From Actinomycetota bacterium (GTDB lineage Bacteria > Actinomycetota > Acidimicrobiia > Acidimicrobiales > JAJPHE01), in the NCBI GenBank assembly GCA_021325435.1, contig JAJPHE010000087.1, positions 1 to 64,000 on the forward strand: a stretch of 64,000 nucleotides of DNA, read 5' to 3'. The notes beneath the pieces were generated by a model. That model ran no database searches and was not told the DNA's origin. It saw only the letters and a program-made list of their open reading frames with translations. A program made the translations under genes and the position numbers. Every line of letters starts with the position of its first letter. The stretch's first letter is position 1. Shown here piece after piece: positions 34,498 to 44,600 of this stretch.

Positions 34498-36002
34498 CAG
34501 TGACGGAAGTGGCGCTCGCCGGTGAGGACCATGGCGATGCCGAGCTCGTCGGCGGCGGCGATGACCTCGTCGTCGCGCATCGACCCGCCGGGCTGGATGA
34601 CGGCGGTGACCCCGGAGGCGGCCACCGCCTCCAGCCCGTCGGCGAAGGGGAAGAAGGCGTCGGATGCGGCCGCGCCACCCTTGGCCCGGTCGCCCGCCTT
34701 GCGGGCGGCGATCTCGCCGGAGTCGAGCCGGCTGGGCTGGCCGGCGCCGATGCCGACCGCCTGGCCGTCGCGCACGACGCAGATGGCGTTCGACTTCACA
34801 TAGGCGCAGATCCGCCAGGCCAGGTCGAGGTCGCGCCACTGGGAGTCGGTCGGCGCCACCTTGGTGACCACCCGCCAGCTGTCGCGCCCGGCTTCGAAGC
34901 GGTCGACCTCCTGGACGAGGAAGCCGGCGTCGAGGCGGCGGTAGTCGAGGCGGTCGCGCCCCGGCGGCCGGCCCTCGAGGACCCGCATGTTCTTGCGCTT
35001 GGCAGCGAAGCGGTCGAGCACCCCGTCGTCGAAACCCGGGGCGATGAGCACGTCGGCCTTGGGATTGGAGACGATGTCCTCGGCCAGGGCCGACGAGACG
35101 GGCCGGTTGAGAGCGACGATGCCGCCGAAGGCCGACACCGGGTCGCATTCGAAGGCTCTTTCGTAGGCGGCGGCGATGTCGTCGGCCACCGCCACGCCAC
35201 AGGGGTTGGCGTGCTTGATGATGGCCACCGCCGGCTCGTCGGTGCCGAGGTCGTGCACCAGCTGCCAGGCCGCCTCGGCGTCGAACAGGTTGAGGTAGGA
35301 CAGCTCCATGCCGCCGTGCTGGCGCACCGAGTCCCACCAGCCGGTGCGGCCGATCTGGCGGTAGCGGGCGCCGACCTGGTGGGGGTTCTCTCCGTAGCGC
35401 AGGTCCTGGGCCCGCTCCAGGGCGACGTGAAGGGTGGCGGGCAGCGCCTCGCCGTCCTCGGCGTCGAACCAGGTGACGATGTCGGCGTCGTAGGCGGCGG
35501 TGTGGGCGAAGGCGGAGCGGGCGAGGCGCCGGCGGGTGGCGTCCGACAGGGCCCCCTCGCGGCGGATCTCGTCGAGCACCGAGCCGTAGTCCGCCGGGTC
35601 GACGACCACGCCCACGTGAGCGTGGTTCTTGGCCGCGGCCCGCACCATGGTGGGTCCGCCGATGTCGATCAGCTCGATCGACGGGTCGGAGCGGAACGGG
35701 TACAGGTTCACCACCACCAGGTCGATGGGGGCGACGCCGAGGCGGTCCAGGTCGTCCAGGTGGGACTGCTTGGAGCGGTCGGCGAGAATGCCGGCGTGCA
35801 CCGCCGGGTGCAAGGTGACGACCCGGTGGTCGAGGATCTCGGCGAAGCCGGTGAGGTCGGCCAGGTCGCGGTGGGCGATGTTGGCCTCGGCCAGGGCCCG
35901 GCCCGTTCCGCCGCTGGAGACCAGCTCCCAGCCGGCGTCGACCAGCCCCTGGGCCAGAGCGACGATGCCGGTCTTGTCGTAGACGGAGAGCAGAGCTCTC
36001 AC
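34497..36002 (-). CDS. purH: bifunctional AICAR transformylase/IMP cyclohydrolase
   Basis: The 501-aa enzyme performs the last two steps of IMP synthesis. The N-terminal cyclohydrolase has RALLSVYDKTGIVALAQGL and SSGGTGRALAE; the C-terminal transformylase has DLRYGENPHQVGARY, IIKHANPCGVA and SDAFFPFADGLEAVAASGVTAVIQPGGSMRDDEVI. The ORF track starts inside purN; GTG at 36002 overlaps the purN stop by 4 bases (GTGA). Length and motifs are complete. The order purN-purH-folD groups enzymes around 10-formyl-THF. Confidence 0.96.
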   Translation of the reverse strand: MRALLSVYDKTGIVALAQGLVDAGWELVSSGGTGRALAEANIAHRDLADLTGFAEILDHRVVTLHPAVHAGILADRSKQSHLDDLDRLGVAPIDLVVVNLYPFRSDPSIELIDIGGPTMVRAAAKNHAHVGVVVDPADYGSVLDEIRREGALSDATRRRLARSAFAHTAAYDADIVTWFDAEDGEALPATLHVALERAQDLRYGENPHQVGARYRQIGRTGWWDSVRQHGGMELSYLNLFDAEAAWQLVHDLGTDEPAVAIIKHANPCGVAVADDIAAAYERAFECDPVSAFGGIVALNRPVSSALAEDIVSNPKADVLIAPGFDDGVLDRFAAKRKNMRVLEGRPPGRDRLDYRRLDAGFLVQEVDRFEAGRDSWRVVTKVAPTDSQWRDLDLAWRICAYVKSNAICVVRDGQAVGIGAGQPSRLDSGEIAARKAGDRAKGGAAASDAFFPFADGLEAVAASGVTAVIQPGGSMRDDEVIAAADELGIAMVLTGERHFRH

Positions 36003-36556
36003 GGGATCACCCCTTCGATGAACTGGCGGATGGTGGCCGGATAGAGCCGGCGCTCCACGCTCTTGATGCGCTCGTGGAGGGATTCGACGGTGTCCCCCGG
36101 CAGGACGGGCACCGCCTCCTGGGCGAGGATCGGCCCGGCGTCGACGTCGAGGGTGGCGACGTGCACGGTGCAGCCGGTGAGCTTCACCCCGGCGGCGAGG
36201 GCCTCTTCGACCGAGTGCCATCCGGGGAAGGCGGGCAGCAGGGCCGGGTGGGTGTTGAGGATCCGCCCCGGGTAGGCGTCGTGGATCGGCTTGTCGAGCA
36301 CGGTGCCGAAGCCGGCCATGACGACCAGGGCCACGTCGTGGGCGGCGAGGGCGTCGACCACCTGGTGGGTGTAGGCCAGCCGGTCGAAGTCGCGCCCGAA
36401 GGTGCGGGGCAGCTCGACCACGGGGACACCGGCCCGGCGGGCGACGTCGGTGGCCCGGCACACCCGGTCGACGACCACCACGGCGACGTCGAGGCCTTCG
36501 TCGAGGATGGAGGAAAGGTTCGTGCCGCTACCCGACGCCAGAACCCCGATCCTCAC
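35999..36556 (-). CDS. purN: phosphoribosylglycinamide formyltransferase
   Basis: The 185-aa enzyme transfers formyl from 10-formyl-THF to GAR in purine synthesis. The N-terminal VLASGSGTNLSSILDEG binds phosphate. The catalytic region has ILNTHPALLPAFPGWHSVEEALAAGVKLTGCTVHVATLDVDAGPI, which includes the His and Asp of the active site. It is complete and slightly shorter than some homologues. ATG at 36556 starts at the family N-terminus. It overlaps purH by 4 bases; sucD lies 55 bases upstream. Confidence 0.95.
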   Translation of the reverse strand: MRIGVLASGSGTNLSSILDEGLDVAVVVVDRVCRATDVARRAGVPVVELPRTFGRDFDRLAYTHQVVDALAAHDVALVVMAGFGTVLDKPIHDAYPGRILNTHPALLPAFPGWHSVEEALAAGVKLTGCTVHVATLDVDAGPILAQEAVPVLPGDTVESLHERIKSVERRLYPATIRQFIEGVIP

Positions 36557-36611
36557 GGAAGAACGCTACCAGCGGGTTCGCGACCCCACGCGGGTCATCG
36601 GCCGATGACAG

Positions 36612-37496
36612 TCAGAGCCCGGCGACCACCTCGACCATCATCTCGGCGGCCTGGGTCGGGTTGAGGGCCACCCGGGCGCCGGCGCCCTCGAGCGCCTCCA
36701 TCTTGGCCTTGGCCGTGCCCTTGGAGCCGGAGATGATCGCCCCGGCGTGGCCCATCTTCCGCCCCGGGGGGGCGGTGACGCCGGCGATGTAGGCCACCAC
36801 CGGCTTGGACATCTCCTTGGCGATGAAGTCGGCGGCCTTCTCCTCCTCGGAGCCGCCGATCTCGCCGATGAGGATCACCGCTTTGGTCTCGGGGTCGGAC
36901 TCGAAGGCGGCGAGGCAGTCGATGAAGTTGGTGCCCGGCACCGGGTCGCCGCCGATGCCGACGCAGGTGGTCTGGCCCACGCCCTTCTGGGTGAGGTCGT
37001 AGAGGGCCTGGTAGGTGAGGGTGCCGGACCGGCTGACGATGCCGACCGGGCCGCCGGGCATGGCGATGTCGCCGGAGGTGATGCCGATGTTGCACTTCCC
37101 GGGGCTGATGATGCCGGGGCAGTTCGGGCCGAGCAGCCTGGTCTCGGGGTACTGGCGGCGCAGCTCGTTGTAGACCCTCGCCTCGTCCTGGGCGGGGATG
37201 CCCTCGGTGATGCACACCACGAAGGAGATGCCGGCGGCGGCGGCCTCGAGGATGGCGGCCGGCGCCCCCTTCGGAGGCACGGAGATGAACGAGGCGTCGG
37301 CGCCGGTGGCGGCCACGGCGTCGGCGACACTGTCGTAGACGGGGATGCCGTCGACGTCCTGGCCGCCCTTGCCGGGGGTGACGCCGGCGACGATCTTGGT
37401 GCCGTAGTCGCGGTTGCGCAGCCCGTGGAAGCGGCCCTGGCCCCCGGTGAGGCCCTGCACGATGACCTTGGTGTTCTCGTCGACGAAGACGCTCAT
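36612..37496 (-). CDS. sucD: succinyl-CoA ligase alpha subunit
   Basis: The 294-aa subunit binds CoA and carries the phosphohistidine. CoA-binding motif [31 protein letters not shown], the [16 protein letters not shown] segment, and the active-site histidine in [21 protein letters not shown] are all visible. With SucC it makes ATP or GTP from succinyl-CoA in the TCA cycle. The start overlaps the sucC stop by 4 bases (ATGA), implying coupled synthesis of the two subunits. Confidence 0.96.
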   Translation of the reverse strand: MSVFVDENTKVIVQGLTGGQGRFHGLRNRDYGTKIVAGVTPGKGGQDVDGIPVYDSVADAVAATGADASFISVPPKGAPAAILEAAAAGISFVVCITEGIPAQDEARVYNELRRQYPETRLLGPNCPGIISPGKCNIGITSGDIAMPGGPVGIVSRSGTLTYQALYDLTQKGVGQTTCVGIGGDPVPGTNFIDCLAAFESDPETKAVILIGEIGGSEEEKAADFIAKEMSKPVVAYIAGVTAPPGRKMGHAGAIISGSKGTAKAKMEALEGAGARVALNPTQAAEMMVEVVAGL

Positions 37497-38644
37497 CGGG
37501 TCTTACCTCCCGCCAGCTCGGTCGCCCGGCGGGCGGCATCGATCATTGTCGGCAGTGACATCAGCCGGTCGGACTCGTGCTCGGCGAGGATCTTGCGGCC
37601 CTCGTCGGCGTTGGTGCCGTCGAGGCGGATGACGATCGGCGAGCGGATCTCCACCCGGCCGAGGGCGGCCACGATGCCGTTGGCCACCTCCTCGCCCCGG
37701 GTGATGCCGCCGAAGATGTTGATGAAGATGGCCTTCACCTTCTCGTCGGTGTTGATCACCTCGAGGGCGTTGGCCATGACCTCAGCCGAGGCGCCCCCGC
37801 CGATGTCGAGGAAGTTGGCCGGCTTGCCCCCGACCTGCTCGACGACGTCGCAGGTGCTCATGGCCAGGCCCGCCCCGTTGGCGATGATGCCGACGAAGCC
37901 GTCGAGGCCCACGTACTGCAGCCCCTTCTGGCGAGCCAGGGCTTCGCGGGGGTCAAGCACCTCGAGGCCGCGGAACTCGTCCCACTCCGGATGGCGGAAG
38001 GCGGCGTTGTCGTCCAGGGTGACCTTGGCGTCGAGGGCGTGCACCCGGCCGTCGGGCGTCAGGATGAGCGGGTTGATCTCGACCAGATCGGCGTCACCCT
38101 CGACGAAGCAGCGGTACAGCTTGACCAGGATATCGACGGCGCCGTCGGCCGCCTCGGGGTCGAGGTTCGCCTCCTCCACCAGCCCCCGGGCGGCGGCCTC
38201 GTCGAGGCCTTGCGTCGGGTCGATGTGCAGGCGGGCGATGGCGCCGGGGTCCTCCTCGGCCACCTGCTCGATGTCGACCCCACCCTTGGCCGACACCATG
38301 CCGAGGTGCAGCTTGGCCGCCCGGTCGAGGGTGAAGCTGGCGTAGTACTCCTTGGCGATGTCGGACGCGTGCTCGATCCACAGCCGCTTCACCACGTGGC
38401 CGCGGATGTCCATGCCGAGGATGTTGCCGGCGTGGGTGCGCACCTCGTCGGCGCTGTCGGCCAGCTTGATGCCTCCGGCCTTGCCCCGCCCGCCCACCTG
38501 GACCTGGGCCTTGACGACGACCGGATACCCGACCTTCTCGGCCGTGGCTACGGCCTCGTCGACGGTGTCGGCCACGCCGCCGGGCGACACCGGTATGCCG
38601 AAGCGGGAGAAGTACTGCTTTCCCTGGTACTCGAACAGATCCAC
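37493..38644 (-). CDS. sucC: succinyl-CoA ligase beta subunit
   Basis: The 383-aa subunit carries the nucleotide-binding ATP-grasp domain ([24 protein letters not shown]) and the C-terminal ligase domain ([33 protein letters not shown]). N-terminal [22 protein letters not shown] is typical. The GTG start at 38644 has GAGGAG upstream. sucD follows with a 4-base overlap. The pair sits with icd and mdh in the same stretch, so four TCA functions are grouped, although purine genes lie between. Confidence 0.96.
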   Translation of the reverse strand: MDLFEYQGKQYFSRFGIPVSPGGVADTVDEAVATAEKVGYPVVVKAQVQVGGRGKAGGIKLADSADEVRTHAGNILGMDIRGHVVKRLWIEHASDIAKEYYASFTLDRAAKLHLGMVSAKGGVDIEQVAEEDPGAIARLHIDPTQGLDEAAARGLVEEANLDPEAADGAVDILVKLYRCFVEGDADLVEINPLILTPDGRVHALDAKVTLDDNAAFRHPEWDEFRGLEVLDPREALARQKGLQYVGLDGFVGIIANGAGLAMSTCDVVEQVGGKPANFLDIGGGASAEVMANALEVINTDEKVKAIFINIFGGITRGEEVANGIVAALGRVEIRSPIVIRLDGTNADEGRKILAEHESDRLMSLPTMIDAARRATELAGGKTR

Positions 38645-38701
38645 TAAAGACTCTCCTCGCTGGTTCCGGCTGGTGTCGGGCTATCTCGGCTCGGTCGGGA
38701 G

Positions 38702-39124
38702 CTACTCGGCTCCGGCCGTCTGGCGGGCCCGGCGGTCGAGCGCCTCGCGCAGCCACTGGGCGATGGCCGGCAGGGGGGCGCCGGGTCCGAAGACCTCGGC
38801 CACACCGACGTCCTTCAGCTTCGGGATGTCGGCGTCGGGGATGATGCCGCCGCACACCACGATCACGTCGTCGACCCCCTCGGTGGAGAGCAGCTCGGTG
38901 ATGCGGGGCACCAGGGTCATGTGCGCCCCGGACAGGAGCGACAATCCGAGGGCGTCGGCGTCCTCCTGGATGACCGCCTGCACCACCTGCTCGGGCGTCT
39001 GGTGCAGCCCGGTGTAGATGACCTCGAACCCGGCGTCCCGGAGAGCCCGGGCGATCACCTTGGCGCCCCGGTCGTGTCCGTCGAGGCCGGGCTTGGCCAC
39101 CACCACGCGGTACGGCTCGCTCAC
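38702..39124 (-). CDS. stand-alone B12-binding domain protein
   Basis: The 140-aa protein has a complete cobalamin-binding Rossmann domain: [33 protein letters not shown] carries the DxHxxG lower-ligand histidine, followed by LSLLSGAHM and VVCGGIIPD. It corresponds to the C-terminal domain of methylmalonyl-CoA mutase. The catalytic subunit is not in the window and may be encoded elsewhere, as in split acyl-CoA mutases. GTG at 39124 is the start. It lies between an acyl-CoA ligase gene (36 bases upstream) and sucC (57 bases downstream), which fits a route from acyl-CoA to succinyl-CoA. Confidence 0.9.
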   Translation of the reverse strand: MSEPYRVVVAKPGLDGHDRGAKVIARALRDAGFEVIYTGLHQTPEQVVQAVIQEDADALGLSLLSGAHMTLVPRITELLSTEGVDDVIVVCGGIIPDADIPKLKDVGVAEVFGPGAPLPAIAQWLREALDRRARQTAGAE

Positions 39125-39160
39125 GGGTGCCGATACTAGGGGCGGCCCGGAAACCGGGGC

Positions 39161-40693
39161 CTAATCGTCACCCTCGAGCAGCAGGGCCCGGACCTCCTCG
39201 CGGCGGACCTTGCTGGTGCCGGTGTGGGGGAGGTCCTCCACGAAGCGGATCCTCGCCGGCACCTTGAACGCCGCCAGCCGTTCGGCCGCCCACGCCGTCA
39301 GCTCGTCCTCGGTGAGGCTCGCCCCCCGGCTCAGGCGCACGGCGGCAACCGGGATTTCGCCCAGCCGCTCGTCGGGCAGTCCGACCACGGCCGCCTCGAC
39401 CACGTCCGGGTGCTCCTCGAGGGCCCCTTCCACCTCGACGGCGTACACCGAGTAGCCGCCCCGCTTGATGACGTCCTTCGAGCGGCCGGCGAAATGGATC
39501 AGGCCGAACGGGCCCCGCCGGGCCAGGTCGCCGGTGCGCAGCCACCCGTCGGCCGTCCGCACCGCCTCGGTTCCCTCGGGGTCGCCGTGGTAGCCCTCGA
39601 GCAGGCCGGGGCCCTTGACCCACAGCTCGCCCACCTCTCCCCCGGCCACGTCGTTGCCCTCCTCGTCCACGACCCGCATCCGGTTGGGGGGCACGGGGAA
39701 CCCGACGGAGTCGCCCGGCATCAGCGGCACCAGGGGTGGGCTGAGCTTGATGGCCACCCCGCCGGCGGCCTCCACCATGCCGTAGCCCTCGACGAAGGCG
39801 GCCTGCCCGACGTTGGTGCCGAGCACCGGCAGGGTGGCGATGGCCCCCATGGCCTGGAACCGGCGGGCCAGCTCCGCCGGCATGGCGTCGGCACCCGATG
39901 CCCACACCCGCACCGAGTGCAGGTCGCGCTGCTCGGCCCCCGCCTCGAGCATGAGCCGGTACATCGCCGGCACCCCGATGAACAGGGTGGCCCGCCGCCC
40001 CTCGATGGCGTCGAGCACGGCGTCGGGGCGGAAGCGGGGCAGGAAGTACACCGGCACCCCGGACACGGCGAGGGCCAGGGTGGCGACGAAGCCCATGATG
40101 TGGGAGAGGGGCAGGGCGATGACCGCCTCGTCGCGGCGCAGGCCGGCGGGCCACAGCACCCCCGCCGACACCTGGCCCAGCAACGAGCGGTGGGTGAGGC
40201 GGGCGCCCTTGGGCCGCCCGGTCGTGCCCGACGTGTAGAACACCGCCGCCACCTGGCCGGGGTCTCCCTCCACGGCCGGTGGGGCGGGAGTGCCGCCCAG
40301 CTCCTCGGCCGAGCGGACGACCATGGCGGCGCCGGCGTCGTGGGCGACCAGGTCGACCTCCGCCGCCGTCAGCTCGGCGTTGACCGGCACGGCGATGGCG
40401 CCGGCCCGGCAGGCGGCCAGGCTGGCCAGCAGCAGGTCGTAGGAGTTGGGCAGGGCGAGCACCACCCGGTCCCCGGGTTCGCTGCGGGCGCCGATGGCCC
40501 CGGACATGGCCGCCACCCGGGCGGCGGCCTGCCGGTAGGTGAGGGTCGAGCCGGCGGCGGCGTCCGGGCCCCCCGCCCCGCCGGCCTCTTCGACCAGCCG
40601 GCGGTCGCCGTGGATGTCGGCCAGCCGGTCCATCAGGACCCCGAGGGTTAGCCCGCGACCGGCGAGGAGGCTAGCCCGTTTGGTCCAGTTCAT
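39161..40693 (-). CDS. AMP-binding acyl-CoA synthetase/ligase
   Basis: The 510-aa protein is an ANL-superfamily enzyme that activates a carboxylic acid as acyl-AMP and then CoA thioester. Core motifs are VFYTSGTTGRPKGARLTHRSL (P-loop), EGYGMVEAAGG, GWLRTGDLARRGPFGLIHFAGRSKDVIKRGGYSVYAVEVE and the C-terminal lysine in HTGTSKVRREEV. The ORF track starts at 40783, overlapping the divergent hydrolase gene. ATG at 40693 (MNWTKRASLLAGRG) with GGATGG upstream is preferred; 40702 is close. The acyl substrate is unknown. Confidence 0.9.
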   Translation of the reverse strand: MNWTKRASLLAGRGLTLGVLMDRLADIHGDRRLVEEAGGAGGPDAAAGSTLTYRQAAARVAAMSGAIGARSEPGDRVVLALPNSYDLLLASLAACRAGAIAVPVNAELTAAEVDLVAHDAGAAMVVRSAEELGGTPAPPAVEGDPGQVAAVFYTSGTTGRPKGARLTHRSLLGQVSAGVLWPAGLRRDEAVIALPLSHIMGFVATLALAVSGVPVYFLPRFRPDAVLDAIEGRRATLFIGVPAMYRLMLEAGAEQRDLHSVRVWASGADAMPAELARRFQAMGAIATLPVLGTNVGQAAFVEGYGMVEAAGGVAIKLSPPLVPLMPGDSVGFPVPPNRMRVVDEEGNDVAGGEVGELWVKGPGLLEGYHGDPEGTEAVRTADGWLRTGDLARRGPFGLIHFAGRSKDVIKRGGYSVYAVEVEGALEEHPDVVEAAVVGLPDERLGEIPVAAVRLSRGASLTEDELTAWAAERLAAFKVPARIRFVEDLPHTGTSKVRREEVRALLLEGDD

Positions 40694-40745
40694 CCCGACC
40701 ATCCACAAATTGACGCGCCATTCGCTGTACAAGATGGAGGTGATC

Positions 40746-41603
40746 GTGTCGACAGATATAGCAGTGCTCGAGGCGATCGTCACCGCCGCTCGCAGGCCCC
40801 AGACGTACCTCAGCCACGCCCGCGAGGCGGTGTCGGTCGCCCGCTGCGCCCTGCGCTACCCGCTGGGGCTGGCCGACACGGACATCCGCGGCCCGGGTTC
40901 GGGCGGGGACGCCGGCCACCACACGCCGGTGATCCTGCTGCACGGCTACGCCCACAACCGCTCCGGCTGGTACGTGCTCGAACGCCACCTGGCCAAAGCC
41001 GGCTTCTCGAGCGTCCACACGATCAACTACTCCCCCTTCCGCCACGACGTGCCCGAACTGGCCGCCCGGCTGGCCGACACGGTCGAGGCCCTGCAACGGG
41101 TGACCGGCATCGACCGGGTCCACCTCGTCGGCCACAGCCTCGGCGGCATCATCGCCCGCTGGTACGTCCAGGAGCTCGGCGGCGACCGCCACGTGGCCAC
41201 CGCCGTCGCCATCGGCTCGCCCCACGAAGGGACGGTCGCAGCCTACGCGGGGCCGGGTCGGACCGCCTCCCAGCTGCGTCCCGGTTCGGCGGTCATCCGC
41301 CGGCTGGCCGAGGGCGCCTGCCCGTCGCCGGTGCGCTGGGTCGCCTACTACTCCAACACCGACCTGCTGGTTCAGCCCTCGCCATCGGGGATGCTGCGCC
41401 ACCCCGCCCTCGGAGCGGTGAACATCCTGGCCAAGGACCACGGGCACCTGTCGCTGATGCTGTCGCCCAAGGTGGCCCGCTCGGTGGTCGACCAGCTCGA
41501 GGCGGCCGAGGGCGTCCCCGGAGTCGCCCCGCTGGCCGGCTTGGAGAAGCCGGCGCGGCCGGTGGCGGCGAGGCCCCGCCGGGCCGTCAGCGCGCCTTCT
41601 TGA
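40746..41603 (+). CDS. alpha/beta-hydrolase, lipase/esterase-like
   Basis: The 285-aa protein has the oxyanion region VILLHGYAHNRSGWYVLERHL, the nucleophile elbow VHLVGHSLGGIIARWYV and a likely catalytic histidine in KDHGHLSLM. It resembles class-2 triacylglycerol lipases or esterases. No signal peptide is obvious, so location is uncertain. GTG at 40746 is chosen over the upstream track start because the extended site GGAGGTGATC lies directly before it, matching the 16S 3' end. It is divergent from the acyl-CoA ligase and may supply its acid. Its 3' end overlaps uvrD by 17 bases. Confidence 0.85.
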   Translation: MSTDIAVLEAIVTAARRPQTYLSHAREAVSVARCALRYPLGLADTDIRGPGSGGDAGHHTPVILLHGYAHNRSGWYVLERHLAKAGFSSVHTINYSPFRHDVPELAARLADTVEALQRVTGIDRVHLVGHSLGGIIARWYVQELGGDRHVATAVAIGSPHEGTVAAYAGPGRTASQLRPGSAVIRRLAEGACPSPVRWVAYYSNTDLLVQPSPSGMLRHPALGAVNILAKDHGHLSLMLSPKVARSVVDQLEAAEGVPGVAPLAGLEKPARPVAARPRRAVSAPS

Positions 41604-44600
41604 GCGGAGCCCAGGCCAGGAGCAGCCGCTTCTCCCCCAACCCGGGGAACACCACCACCGCCTCGGCCTTGTCGCCGGAACCGACCACCTCGGTGACCAC
41701 TCCCTCGCCCCATTTGGCGTGGACCACGTCGTCGCCGGCCCGCAGCCCCAGCGCCTCGGCGCCGCTGGTCCGGGCCGGCGTGGCCTTCATGGCCGACTCC
41801 ACGATCCGGTCTCGTCCGGCCCGCACGCCGCCGCCTCGCAGCGACCCGGGCGGCCCGCCGCCGGAGATGGCCCGGGTGAGGGCCTCGGGTATCTCGGCGA
41901 TGAACCGGCTGGGCGGGTTGTAGGAGGCGCCGCCCCAGAGCGTGCGGCAGAAGGCGTGCGACAGGTACAGGCGTTGGCGGGCCCGGGTGATGCCGACGTA
42001 GCAGAGCCGGCGTTCCTCCTCCATCTCGTCGGGCTCGCCGATCGAGCGCATGTGGGGGAACACGCCCTCCTCCATGCCGACGAGGAACACCACGGGGAAC
42101 TCGAGCCCCTTGGCGGTGTGCAGGGTCATGAGGCTGACCGAGGTCTCGTCGTCGGACAGCTCGTCGGTGTCGGCGACGAGGCTCACCGCCTCGAGGAAGC
42201 CGTCGAGGTCGTCGTGCTCGTCGGCCACCGCCACCAGCTCGGCGATGTTCTCCAGCCGGCCGGCCGCCTCGACGGTGTGCTCGGCCTCGAGCTCGGCGGC
42301 GTAGCCGGTCTCTTCGAGCACCCGGCGCAGCACCGGGCCGGGGCCGTCGGGCGCCACCCGGCGCAGCGATTCGAGCAGCACGGCCAGGGCCCGGGCGCCG
42401 GTCAGGGCCCGCCCCGACACGCCGGCGTCCTCGGCCCGGGCCAGGGCGTCACCGAAGCCGAGGCCGTGCTGGCGGGCGAACACGTCGATGCGCCCGACGC
42501 TGGTGTCGCCCACACCCCGACGGGGGACGTTGACGATGCGCTTGAGCGACACCTCGTCGGCCGGGTTGGACACGGCCCGCAGGTAGGCGAGGAGGTCCTT
42601 GATCTCGCGCCGGTCGTAGAAACGGGTGCCACCGACGACCCGGTAGGGGATGTTGCGCCGGACCAGTTCCTCCTCCAGCACCCGGCTCTGGGCGTTGGTG
42701 CGGTAGAAGACGGCCATATCGCCGTAGCGGAAGTCGGCCCCGTCGTGCAGGCTGCCGATCTCCTGGGCCACCCACGCCGCCTCGTCGTGCTCGTCGGACG
42801 CCTCATAGCGCACGATCGGCTCGCCGCCCACCTGGTCGGTCCACAACGCCTTGGGCTTGCGCTGCATGTTGTTGGCGATGACGGCGTTGGCCGCGTCGAG
42901 GATGGTCTGGGTGGAGCGGTAGTTCTGCTCGAGGACGATGACAGTGGCGTCGGGGAAGGCCCGTTCGAACTCGAGGATGTTGCGGATGTCGGCCGAGCGG
43001 AACCGGTAGATGCTGTTGTGCACCAGGATTCCGCCGGCCCCGTAGGTGTGGGTCGGCGTGACCTCGAGGTCGTAGACGGGCCCGTCATAGAAGTCGCTCT
43101 CCGCCGAATCCACCGTCGCCTCGACGAAGTGCCCCCCCTCCTCGACGAGGACGGTCATGCCCGGATGGAGGTGGGCCAGGGGCATGAAGTCGTAGATCTG
43201 GCCCCCGATCGCCGCTCGGCGGTGGATCTCCATGCCGCCCGCGTCGGCGACGGCGCGGGCCAGCTCCACCGCCTCGGGGTAGCTCTCGCGGGCCGTCTCA
43301 AAGCGGGAGGACTGCACCCGGTGGTCGCCGACGTCCCCGTAGCGGAGGTGGCCAAACATGGTGAGGTTGATCGACTGCCGGCGGCGACCGTTCTGGGGGC
43401 GGAGGTGGGGGAAGGCCGGGTGGAGGTCGAGGTCGAGCATGAGAGCTTTGGCCGCCGTTCGGGTGTCCAACTCGTCGAACAACCGGGCCAGCCATCTCTC
43501 GTCCATGGCCAGATCGCGGCCCTGACCGTGGAAGCAGGCGGTGGGCAGGCCGTAGGTGGCGGAGAACCAGGCTTCCCAGTAGCTGGCCTCGGCCCGGTCG
43601 GCACAGGACCGGAGGATCCACATCTTGTCGGCGTGCTCCTGGTTGGCCCGGACTCGCAAACCCGAGTCGGGCCTGCCCTGGCCGTCCTGTCGCACTGATT
43701 TCGCCTGCCCCACCCGGTAGCCGCGGTCGGCCCGGTACATGAGGTACACGAGGTGGCCGCCCGGCGGCAGGTCGGGCTTGGCCAACAGGATGTGGTGCGG
43801 CGTTCCTCGCAGGGTGCGGCCACCCGCCCGCACCGTGTACATGCGACCCTGCCAGTGGCCCCGCTTCACGTGGGTGATCTCGCCGGCAACGGCAACGCCG
43901 CGGCCACCGGTGCCCGTGACCCGGTCGCCCTCCGTCAGCTCCTCGATCGGCTTCGGGCCAGCCGGTGTCGACACCAGGGTGCCGGGCGGCAGGCACTGGT
44001 CGCTGTCACCCACCACGCAGAGGTTCCGGTGCGCCTCGGCCAGGGTGATGACCAGCTCGTTCTGGGCCCGGTTGGTGTCCTGGTACTCGTCGACCAACAG
44101 GTGCTCGAAGCGGTGGCGGTAGCGCTCCAGCACGTCGGGGAACGCCTGCATGAGGTTGACCGTCACCATGAGCAGGTCGTCGAAGTCCATGGCCGAGGCG
44201 GCGAGGAGCCGCTTCTGGTACTCGGCATAGACGTCGGCCACCTTGCGGTCGAAGATGGTGCGGGCCTGCTCGCGGTAGTGCTCGAAGTCGACCAGCTCGT
44301 TCTTGGCCTGGCTGATGACGCCGTGGACCGACCGGGGCGGGAACCGCTTCGAGTCGATGTTGAGATCGCGGATGACGTAGCCGGTGAGGCGGACGGCGTC
44401 GGCCTGGTCGTAGATGGTGAACGACGACTTGTAGCCGAGGCGTGACGCCTCGCGGCGCAGGATGCGCACGCACGCCGAGTGGAAGGTGGACACCCACATG
44501 CGCTCGGCGACGGGCCCGACCAGCCCGGCGACCCGCCGGCGCATCTCGTCGGCCGCCTTGTTGGTGAAGGTGATGGCGAGGATCGAGAACGGGGAGGCGC

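Noticed and set aside
43467-43497. [10 protein letters not shown] in the intein as proof of a LAGLIDADG endonuclease
   Set aside because: Only one weak match is visible, the second motif is missing, and the acidic residue position is off. It is kept only as an alternative to the GIY-YIG reading.
41719-43698. 659-aa plus-strand ORF across uvrD and the intein
   Set aside because: It is antisense to the helicase and intein reading frame, which carries all functional motifs.
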